From Lentimicrobium sp. (lineage in GTDB: Bacteria; Bacteroidota; Bacteroidia; Bacteroidales; Lentimicrobiaceae): 64,000 nucleotides of DNA. Below are positions 46,506 through 53,523 of this stretch, one piece after another (positions within the stretch are counted from its first letter, which is position 1; each line of letters opens with the position of its first letter). A program made the translations under genes and the position numbers. The DNA is taken from NCBI GenBank assembly GCA_019429275.1, contig JAHYJC010000009.1, positions 45,000 through 108,999 of the forward strand, read 5' to 3'. A model generated the notes under the pieces. It was given only the letters and a program-made list of their open reading frames with translations, had not been told where the DNA came from and did not search any database.

Positions 46506-48383
46506 ATGAAATTAATCAGATGGATGCTGCCGGTATTGCTGCCGGTAGTCATGTTTTCCTGTACAGGAACATCCGAAAAAAACAAACCAGAACCGATGGA
46601 TCAGAAAAATAAAGTAGTTGTTTATCAGGTTTTTACCCGCCTTTTCGGGAATACAAATACAACCAATAAACCCTGGGGAACGCTTGAAGAAAACGGAGTA
46701 GGTAAATTTAACGATTTTACCGACAAGGCACTTGAAGAGATCAAAGCCCTTGGTGTTAGTCACATCTGGTACACCGGCGTGCCGCATCATGCAGTAATCC
46801 GCGATTATACAGCTTACGGAATTTCAAACGATGATCCGGATGTGGTCAAAGGTCGCGCCGGTTCACCATATGCAGTCAAGGATTACTACAATGTTAATCC
46901 CGATCTTGCTGTTAATCCCGCCAAACGCCTCGAAGAGTTTAAAGCACTCATTGACAGGACACACAAACATGGGATGAAAGTAATAATCGATATTGTGCCG
47001 AACCATGTGGCCCGGGGTTATAAATCACTATCCAATCCCCAGGGCGTTGAAGATTTCGGGGCTTCTGACGATTCTTCAGTGGAGTATGCACGCAACAATA
47101 ACTTCTATTATATTCCTGGCCAGGCATTTAAAGTTCCTGCTCCACGCGATGGATATAAACCTTTAGGTGGTGAAGCCCATCCAATGGCCGATGGCAGGTT
47201 CGATGAAAATCCGGCAAAATGGACCGGCAACGGATCGCGTATGGCACAGCCCGATTTCTATGACTGGTATGAAACTATAAAAATCAATTATGGTGTCCGC
47301 CCTGATGGTTCCAAAGATTTTGATACCCTGCCGGCGGGATTTGATACTAAATCGCATGCCGAACATTTTGCTTTCTGGAAGGATAAAGTTGTTCCTGATA
47401 GCTGGAAAAAATTCCGTGACATTGCCCTGTACTGGACAGAGATAGGTGTGGATGGTTTTCGATATGATATGGCCGAAATGGTACCTGTAGAATTCTGGAG
47501 CTTTATGAATTCAGCCATAAAAAATAGGAATCCTGAGTCTTTCCTGCTTGCCGAAGTTTATAATCCTGCTTTGTATCGCGATTATATTCATCTTGGCAAA
47601 ATGGATTACCTGTACGATAAAGTTGAACTTTATGATACCCTCAAAAATATCATTCAGGGCCATGGATCGGCAGATAACCTGGTGGGCATACAGGCCGGAC
47701 TTACTGATATTGAACATCATATGTTGCATTTTCTTGAAAATCACGATGAACATCGGCTGCCAAGTCCGCCTTTTGCAGGAAATGCTACCAAAGGAAAACC
47801 AGCCATGGTGCTGAGTGCAACCATCAGCACTGCACCTGTAATGATATATTTTGGTCAGGAGGTTGGAGAACCCGGTGAAGGAAATGCCGGATTTGGCAGC
47901 GAAAACAGAACTACCATTTTCGATTACTGGGGAGTTCCCTCTCATCAGCGCTGGATGAATGGCGGTGCATTTGATGGCGGTCAGTTGAGTAAAGAAGAAC
48001 GGGAGTTGCGCGATTTTCACAAACGACTGCTGAATTTTACACTCAAAAGCCCCGCCCTTTTGGGACAATATAAAGAACTGCACTCTTTTAACCGAGCCAA
48101 AACTGAGGGTTATTATGATAAAAGTTTCTCCTTTGCACGTTGGACCAACGGTGAACATTTGATTGTTCTGGTCAATTTCAAAGACTGGGTAACGGATGAA
48201 TATGAACTTCAGATTCCATCTGAACTGATCGGTGAATGGGAACTGAAGGATGGAAATTACAAATTACGCGATCAGTTATACAATGTAACTGAATTTGACC
48301 TTTCTGTTTTGGGAGGCATAGGGAAGGTTAAGGTTTCAGTAAAACCCCTCGAGTCGTTTATTCTGAAGTTAAAGGAGAAATAA
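46506..48383 (+). CDS. GH13 alpha-amylase family lipoprotein
   Basis: A 625-residue lipoprotein (MKLIRWMLPVLLPVVMFSC). Catalytic GH13 motifs in order: IDIVPNHV (region I), GVDGFRYDMAEM (nucleophile Asp), FLLAEVYNP (general acid Glu) and LENHDEHR (third Asp). A starch-type C-terminal beta domain follows. It hydrolyses or transfers alpha-glucan chains at the outer surface or periplasmic face of the envelope. Length is normal for this group. It is divergent from the CBM-esterase gene and may be co-regulated with it. The isochorismatase gene follows after 30 nt. Confidence 0.93.
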   Translation: MKLIRWMLPVLLPVVMFSCTGTSEKNKPEPMDQKNKVVVYQVFTRLFGNTNTTNKPWGTLEENGVGKFNDFTDKALEEIKALGVSHIWYTGVPHHAVIRDYTAYGISNDDPDVVKGRAGSPYAVKDYYNVNPDLAVNPAKRLEEFKALIDRTHKHGMKVIIDIVPNHVARGYKSLSNPQGVEDFGASDDSSVEYARNNNFYYIPGQAFKVPAPRDGYKPLGGEAHPMADGRFDENPAKWTGNGSRMAQPDFYDWYETIKINYGVRPDGSKDFDTLPAGFDTKSHAEHFAFWKDKVVPDSWKKFRDIALYWTEIGVDGFRYDMAEMVPVEFWSFMNSAIKNRNPESFLLAEVYNPALYRDYIHLGKMDYLYDKVELYDTLKNIIQGHGSADNLVGIQAGLTDIEHHMLHFLENHDEHRLPSPPFAGNATKGKPAMVLSATISTAPVMIYFGQEVGEPGEGNAGFGSENRTTIFDYWGVPSHQRWMNGGAFDGGQLSKEERELRDFHKRLLNFTLKSPALLGQYKELHSFNRAKTEGYYDKSFSFARWTNGEHLIVLVNFKDWVTDEYELQIPSELIGEWELKDGNYKLRDQLYNVTEFDLSVLGGIGKVKVSVKPLESFILKLKEK

Positions 48384-48413
48384 TTGTTTGATATTTGATA
48401 AATTAACCTGAAC

Positions 48414-49007
48414 ATGAGAAAAAAATCTGTGGTTGAGATTTTTCTGGTTTTCATCTTCCTGATGTTGACCAACACAAGCATGAGTCAGAATGGAAAAACT
48501 GCATTATTGCTGATTGATTTTCAATATTTCTACTTTGAGGGCGGTTCATCGGAACTTGAAAATCCTCTGCCGGCCAGTCTCAATGCTGCCAGATTACTGT
48601 CCCATTTCAGGGAAAAGGGGGAATGGGTTGTACACATCAAACATGGAGAAGGGCCACAAAGCGAAATTCATGAAAATGTGAAACCTTTGACCGGAGAAAA
48701 AATCATTGTCAAACATGAAGTCAACAGTTTTTTGAAAACTGATCTGTTTGAATATTTGAGTGAAAACCAGGTTGATTCTTTGGTTTTGTGCGGAATGCAG
48801 ACACATATGTGCCTGGAAGCGGCAACCCGTGCGGCTGCCGATCTGGGTTTTGTCTGCATCGTCATCGCCGATGCCTGTGCTACCAAAGACCTTAAATATG
48901 GCGACAAAATCATAAATGCTGAAGATGTTCACTACTCTACGCTCGCGACCTTCAGGCCTTATGCAAAAGTTTTTAACACAGATGCTTACCTGAAAAACGG
49001 TGAATAA
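48414..49007 (+). CDS. Isochorismatase-like cysteine hydrolase, secreted
   Basis: A 197-residue cysteine hydrolase with a signal peptide (MRKKSVVEIFLVFIFLMLTN, cleavage near SMSQN). Catalytic elements: LLIDFQYFY (Asp), the middle Lys near EKIIVKHEVNSF and the nucleophile Cys in VLCGMQTHMCLEAATRAA. Family members cleave amides or vinyl ethers (isochorismatase, nicotinamidase, N-carbamoyl hydrolases). Export is unusual, since most are cytoplasmic. The substrate is unknown; the operon with the amylase is probably coincidental or reflects a common promoter. Confidence 0.85.
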   Translation: MRKKSVVEIFLVFIFLMLTNTSMSQNGKTALLLIDFQYFYFEGGSSELENPLPASLNAARLLSHFREKGEWVVHIKHGEGPQSEIHENVKPLTGEKIIVKHEVNSFLKTDLFEYLSENQVDSLVLCGMQTHMCLEAATRAAADLGFVCIVIADACATKDLKYGDKIINAEDVHYSTLATFRPYAKVFNTDAYLKNGE

Positions 49008-49056
49008 ATTCTGACCTCATAACTCATACATCTTACCTCTTACATCATTATAAATC

Positions 49057-49278
49057 ATGGAACCCGATTCTCAACTATTGCTGCAGCTTGTAGAAATGAA
49101 AATGCCTTTCGGCAAATACAAAGGGACTGTACTTTGCAATCTTCCGGTTTCATACCTCGAATGGTTTCATCAAAAGGGTTTTCCTGAAGGGAAGTTGGGA
49201 ATGCTGTTGCATACCATTTATGAAATCAAACTCAACGGACTGGAATATCTTCTCACTCCGCTGAAAAAAGGCAGGTAA
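49057..49278 (+). CDS. DUF3820 family protein
   Basis: A 73-residue protein with the family core KMPFGKYKGTVLCNLPVSYL and LEWFHQKGFPEGKLGMLL. DUF3820 proteins are small putative nucleic-acid-associated proteins of unknown role, sometimes annotated as quorum-sensing regulators without strong support. It ends 2 nt before the next gene, so the two are co-translated. Confidence 0.85.
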   Translation: MEPDSQLLLQLVEMKMPFGKYKGTVLCNLPVSYLEWFHQKGFPEGKLGMLLHTIYEIKLNGLEYLLTPLKKGR

Positions 49279-49280
49279 TC

Positions 49281-49751
49281 ATGAAAGCAGCCTCAATTGC
49301 CATTCTAAAACAGGAATTAAGCACCCTTCCACAAAAGGAACTGTTGAAGTTATGCCTGAGACTGGCGCGTTACAAAACCGAAAATAAAGAGTTACTTACC
49401 TATCTGTTATTTGAGGCAGGTGATGAAGCCGAATACATACGCACCATAAAAGAGGAGATTGAAGCCTGGTTCAGCGAAATAAATACCTCACACATTTATT
49501 TTGCACGCAAAAGCATCAGAAAAATTCTCAGGAACATCAACAAATTCATCAGATATTCCGGATCCAAGCAAACCGAAGCCGAATTGTTGATTTTTTTCTG
49601 TACTAAACTTAAAAATTCGGCACTTCAATATCAAACAGTTACATCACTAAGTAACATGTACAGAAATCAATTGCTCAAAATTGGCAAAGCCATCTCTACA
49701 CTACACGAAGATCTTCAGCATGATTATTTGCTGGAATTGAAGGAGTTGTGA
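49281..49751 (+). CDS. Helical protein of unknown function coupled to DUF3820
   Basis: A 156-residue, mostly helical cytoplasmic protein (SIAILKQELSTLPQKELLKL; then SIRKILRNINKFIRY). Lys- and Leu-rich; no signal peptide and no catalytic motif. It begins 2 nt after the DUF3820 gene and, as far as I recall, this pair recurs in Bacteroidota, which suggests a joint function, possibly RNA-related. I do not recognise the family. Confidence 0.65.
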   Translation: MKAASIAILKQELSTLPQKELLKLCLRLARYKTENKELLTYLLFEAGDEAEYIRTIKEEIEAWFSEINTSHIYFARKSIRKILRNINKFIRYSGSKQTEAELLIFFCTKLKNSALQYQTVTSLSNMYRNQLLKIGKAISTLHEDLQHDYLLELKEL

Positions 49752-49779
49752 ATATTTTGACAGATCAGTCTGAAGTATC

Positions 49780-50199
49780 CTACTTTATCATCTTTTCGAT
49801 CATACGATCCACCGAAAACCTGCCTGGCCCTGCAAGCAGGATGCTAATGTACGAGAACAGATAAAGTAGTGCGGGTTCTTTTGCTGAAAATGAATCCCCT
49901 CCGTGGGCAACAAAGGCTGCAATCAGCATGGTTATGATCAATGGCATCACACTTAATCTTGTCAGAAAGCCTGCAATTAAAAGCAACGACATAAAAATCT
50001 CAGCAAAAATGGCAAGCGAAAGACCAAAAGTTACACTACCCAAAACAGGTAGAAATTTTCCTGATTCAACAATCTCGCCGAAATTTAAAAACTTTGGAAT
50101 TCCATGCGTCAGCATTAAAAGTCCGACAGATAAACGCAAAATCAGTAAGGCAAGATCGGTCAGCCCGGAAGGACTTGTTATCAGTAGTTTTTTCAACAT
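49780..50199 (-). CDS. DoxX family membrane protein
   Basis: A 139-residue protein with four hydrophobic segments. Family motifs: ALLILRLSVGLLMLTHGIPK (the RxxxGxxxxxHG pattern) and FAEIFMSLLLIAGFLTRLS. Related proteins take part in thiol or redox defence or in quinone-linked oxidation, but the function of single members is unknown. Convergent with the preceding gene, single-gene unit. Confidence 0.9.
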   Translation of the reverse strand: MLKKLLITSPSGLTDLALLILRLSVGLLMLTHGIPKFLNFGEIVESGKFLPVLGSVTFGLSLAIFAEIFMSLLLIAGFLTRLSVMPLIITMLIAAFVAHGGDSFSAKEPALLYLFSYISILLAGPGRFSVDRMIEKMIK

Positions 50200-50303
50200 C
50201 TTATTAACATTTTAGAAAACTTATGAACGGGCAGAAGAGGTTAATGTTCACTATTACAGATTTTTAATTTAAATACTTGTTTCGGGCTACAGGGATTATA
50301 TTT

Positions 50304-50332
50304 TTTGAAAATCATGTGATAAATTATATTTG
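50304..50332 (+). promoter_or_regulatory. Promoter of the DUF5020-NCS2 operon
   Basis: TTTG at 50304-50307 and the -7 box TATATTTG at 50325-50332, 17 nt apart. The box supports the ATG at 50366 as the gene start rather than an upstream in-frame codon at 50330. Confidence 0.6.
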
Positions 50333-50365
50333 CCGGTGAAACTTTTAATCCAAACCAGTAAAGCT

Positions 50366-51067
50366 ATGAAAAAGAGTTACTTGCTAGTAATTTTGTCATT
50401 TTTAATGACGGGTGTAATTGCTCAGAATGTTCAACTTCATTACGATTTTGGGAAAGATCGGAATTATCCGACAACAACAGTGGAAATGTTCAAACCCGAC
50501 AAATGGGGCTCTACATTTTTCTTTGTAGATATGGATTATAATGTAAATGATCAGAAAGGTGTCAATATGGCTTACTGGGAAATTGCACGTGCAATCAATC
50601 TTGGGAAAACACCTTTTGCATTTCATGCTGAGTACAATGGCGGATTTGGGCAGTTTAAAGCCGAGCCTTTTAATGGCGCCTATCAGATCAACGGTGCCTG
50701 GCTTACCGGAATAGATTACATCTATAATAATGCCGATTTTTCGAAAGGTTTTACCATTCAAGTGTTGTACAAAAATATCCGCGACAAACATGATGCTTCC
50801 TTCCAGCTTACCGGTGTGTGGTATATGCACATGCTAAACAGAAAGGTTACATTCAGCGGTTTTGCCGATTTCTGGAGAGAAGATTTTTCTTTTACCAATG
50901 GTGAAAGTACACATGAAACGAAATATGTTTTCCTTGCTGAACCTCAGCTCTGGTACAACTTCACCGAAAACATCTCTCTCGGAACCGAAATTGAAATTGG
51001 AAGCAACTTCGGAGGAGTAAAAGGGTTTGCCGTCAACCCGACCATCGGCGCAAAATGGACTTTCTGA
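50366..51067 (+). CDS. DUF5020 outer-membrane protein, Tsx-like barrel
   Basis: A 233-residue outer-membrane protein with signal peptide MKKSYLLVILSFLMTGVIAQ. The mature protein starts NVQLHYDFGKDRNYPTTTVE and contains the block FFVDMDYNVNDQKGVNMAYW, as in DUF5020 proteins; it ends NPTIGAKWTF, a C-terminal barrel strand. DUF5020 barrels resemble the nucleoside-specific channel Tsx. The next gene, 22 nt downstream, is an NCS2 purine permease, which makes an outer-membrane purine/nucleoside channel a reasonable inference. Not shown by sequence alone. Confidence 0.8.
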   Translation: MKKSYLLVILSFLMTGVIAQNVQLHYDFGKDRNYPTTTVEMFKPDKWGSTFFFVDMDYNVNDQKGVNMAYWEIARAINLGKTPFAFHAEYNGGFGQFKAEPFNGAYQINGAWLTGIDYIYNNADFSKGFTIQVLYKNIRDKHDASFQLTGVWYMHMLNRKVTFSGFADFWREDFSFTNGESTHETKYVFLAEPQLWYNFTENISLGTEIEIGSNFGGVKGFAVNPTIGAKWTF

Positions 51068-51089
51068 AACAAATTAAAACACAGAAACA

Positions 51090-52385
51090 ATGTTTGAAAA
51101 ATTATTCAAATTAGCGGAAAACAAAACCACAATCCGCACCGAGGTGTTGGCCGGGCTTACCACTTTTATGACCATGGCTTACATCCTCGCCGTAAATCCT
51201 TCAATTCTGAGTGCAACCGGCATGGACCGGAATGCACTTTTTACCGCTACTGCCCTTGCTGCATTGATTGCTACCCTGGTAATGGCGCTTTACGCCAAAC
51301 TTCCTTTTGCATTGGCCCCGGGAATGGGACTCAATGCATTTTTCGCATTTACAGTTGTTCTGGGAATGGGTCACTCGTGGCAATTTGCACTTACTGCAGT
51401 TTTTATTGAAGGTATTATCTTTATCCTGCTCACGGCATTTAACATCCGGGAACTGATAATCAACAGCATTCCTATGAACATGAAGCATGCAGTTTCAGCT
51501 GGTATCGGATTGTTTATTGCCTTTATCGGACTTCAGAATGCAGGCGTGATCGTGAACCACGATGCTGTGCTGGTGGGTTTGGGATCTATTAAAACGCCCA
51601 CAGTTATTGTAGCTTTGCTGGGGGTGATTATCACTGGTGTGCTCCTTGCCAAAAAAGTAAAAGGTGCTTTACTGATAGGGATTTTTGCTGCTACAATTAT
51701 TGGACTTCCTTTTGGTGTAACTAAATTGCCGGATGGTAGCCTGATTTCGCTTCCTCCTTCACTTGCACCTATTTTCTTTCAGTTTGAGTTCCACAATATC
51801 CTCACACTCGATATGCTGGTTGTCGTATTTACTTTTCTTTTTGTAGATATGTTTGATACAGTCGGAACCCTTGTCGGGGTTAGCGATAAAGCCGGAATGT
51901 TGAGCCCTGAAGGTAAAGTTCCAAAGGCAAAACAAGCGCTTTTCGCTGATGCCATTGGAACGACTGCCGGTGCTATGCTTGGAACAAGCACAGTTACCAC
52001 TTATGTTGAAAGTGCTTCCGGGGTGGCCGAGGGAGGCCGGACCGGCCTTACCGCGTTGTCAGTGGCCGGATTATTTTTGCTGGCACTCTTTTTTGCACCG
52101 GTGTTCTTGATGATTCCGGCAGCAGCCACTGCTCCCGTGCTGTTTCTGGTAGGTTTGTTTATGATGACGCCAATTCTGAAAATCAATCTTGAAGATTTTA
52201 CCGAAGCCATTCCAGCCTTCTTTACAATCATTATGATGCCTTTAAGCTATTCAATTGCCGAAGGTATTGTTTTTGGAATGCTGTCATACGTGTTGCTGAA
52301 AGTGTTTACCGGAAAGTATCGAGAAGTTACACCGGTTATGTATGTACTGGCTGTTTTATTTATAATCAGCTTTTTTGCGAAATAG
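51090..52385 (+). CDS. NCS2 family purine (xanthine/guanine/hypoxanthine) permease, PbuG/AzgA-like
   Basis: A 431-residue polytopic inner-membrane protein with the AzgA/PbuG-type opening RTEVLAGLTTFMTMAYILAV and the motif APGMGLNAFFAFTVV, and the later GTSTVTTYVESASGVAEGGR block, which holds substrate-binding residues. It imports hypoxanthine, guanine or adenine in symport with protons. With the DUF5020 barrel it forms an uptake operon that would feed the purine-degradation locus at 2-16084. A terminator follows. Confidence 0.92.
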   Translation: MFEKLFKLAENKTTIRTEVLAGLTTFMTMAYILAVNPSILSATGMDRNALFTATALAALIATLVMALYAKLPFALAPGMGLNAFFAFTVVLGMGHSWQFALTAVFIEGIIFILLTAFNIRELIINSIPMNMKHAVSAGIGLFIAFIGLQNAGVIVNHDAVLVGLGSIKTPTVIVALLGVIITGVLLAKKVKGALLIGIFAATIIGLPFGVTKLPDGSLISLPPSLAPIFFQFEFHNILTLDMLVVVFTFLFVDMFDTVGTLVGVSDKAGMLSPEGKVPKAKQALFADAIGTTAGAMLGTSTVTTYVESASGVAEGGRTGLTALSVAGLFLLALFFAPVFLMIPAAATAPVLFLVGLFMMTPILKINLEDFTEAIPAFFTIIMMPLSYSIAEGIVFGMLSYVLLKVFTGKYREVTPVMYVLAVLFIISFFAK

Positions 52386-52393
52386 TTTGTTCG

Positions 52394-52432
52394 AAACCCT
52401 GGCAGATTGAAACCTGTCAGGGTTTGGTTTTT
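52394..52432. terminator. Terminator between NCS2 permease and the convergent activase gene
   Basis: AAACCCTGGCAG and CTGTCAGGGTTT form a 12-bp stem (one G-T pair) around ATTGAAAC, followed by GGTTTTT. Its A-rich left flank is weaker, so it mainly serves the + strand. Confidence 0.85.
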
Positions 52433-53339
52433 ATCCCCCGATTCCTGCCTTAATTCCATATTGCCTGAATTTCTCAACTGCAGCGGCCAACGCTTTTTTA
52501 TCAGGTTCCCTGAGTTTTTCAGATTTATCTTTTATACCGAGTTTCTGGTACTTATGCCGGGCAATGTTGTGAAAGGGCAATAACTGGACTTCTTTACTTT
52601 CTCCTGCAAGTTCCGATATAAATCGTGCAGTTTGCTCAATATTTTCGTCAGTATCATTCACTCCGCCAATCATTGGGATGCGGATAATTATCGGGGTACC
52701 GGTTTTGGACAGCTCTTTCAGGTTCATAAGGATTAAACTGTTGTCTGAGCCTGTCCATTTCTTGTGTGAAGCTGAATCCATCATTTTCAGGTCGTAAAGA
52801 AACAAATCAGTATGTTTGGCAACCTCCAGTATGATTTCCAAACTAACATTTCCGGCTGTATCCACAACACGGTGTATTCCTCGTTTACCACTCTCTTCGA
52901 GCAGTTTCATCAGTATATCTGAATGTAAAAGTGGTTCGCCTCCCGAAAATGTTACTCCACCACCTGATTGTTCAAAAAACACTCGTTCATTCTCAATGAT
53001 TTCAATAATTTCATCTACCGACATTATTTTGCCCGACATCTCCAGCGCCAGAGACGGACATGAATCGCAGCACTTTCCACACATAATGCAGCGTTTCGGA
53101 TCAATATCAATGCCATCCGCGGAAAGTGATATGGCATTATATTCGCAGGCCACCACACAACTCCCGCATCTGATGCACTTTGACTGAGTGTACATCTTTC
53201 CGGATTTTGCTGAAATGCTTTCGGGATTATGGCACCATGCACAACGAAGATTGCATCCTTTGAAAAAAATGACAACGCGTATGCCCGGACCATCATTGAT
53301 GGCGAAGCGCTTGATGTCGAAAATCAGACTGGTGGACAT
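52431..53339 (-). CDS. Glycyl-radical enzyme activating protein
   Basis: A 302-residue radical SAM enzyme. The SAM cluster is Cys29, Cys33 and Cys36 (FFKGCNLRCAWCHNP). Two ferredoxin-type [4Fe-4S] clusters follow at Cys55-58-61-65 and Cys84-87-90-94. This layout belongs to the activases of HypD, glycerol dehydratase, CutC and similar enzymes, not to the PFL activase, which has no ferredoxin domain. It generates the glycyl radical on the enzyme encoded at 53524-55986. The GRE gene lies upstream in the same direction, 184 nt away, with a REP-like pair in the spacer. Confidence 0.93.
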   Translation of the reverse strand: MSTSLIFDIKRFAINDGPGIRVVIFFKGCNLRCAWCHNPESISAKSGKMYTQSKCIRCGSCVVACEYNAISLSADGIDIDPKRCIMCGKCCDSCPSLALEMSGKIMSVDEIIEIIENERVFFEQSGGGVTFSGGEPLLHSDILMKLLEESGKRGIHRVVDTAGNVSLEIILEVAKHTDLFLYDLKMMDSASHKKWTGSDNSLILMNLKELSKTGTPIIIRIPMIGGVNDTDENIEQTARFISELAGESKEVQLLPFHNIARHKYQKLGIKDKSEKLREPDKKALAAAVEKFRQYGIKAGIGG

Positions 53340-53430
53340 GTTTAGAGTGCTGTTTTATTAGATTCTTTTTAAAGTAGGATTCAGGATGTAGGATATATGA
53401 GATAGGATGTAGGAGAGTTGAAATCCGAAA

Positions 53431-53504
53431 CCTGCCAGCCGTCAGGCTGGTCTGCAATCCGCATTTAGAAATTGGAAATTGGAAACCAGCCTGCCGGCTG
53501 GCAG
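53431..53504. repeat. Second REP-like inverted pair
   Basis: A unit starting CCTGCCAGCCGTCAGGCTGG (53431-53451) is the inverse, with one mismatch, of AACCAGCCTGCCGGCTGGCA (53484-53504). Both match the units at 10141-10281. Here they lie in the spacer between the GRE gene and its activase. Confidence 0.8.
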
Positions 53505-53523
53505 ATTAGAAATTAGAGCTTCA

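Noticed and set aside
47511..48158. A 215-residue minus-strand reading frame
   Set aside because: It lies antisense within the GH13 gene; low complexity and no recognisable domain.
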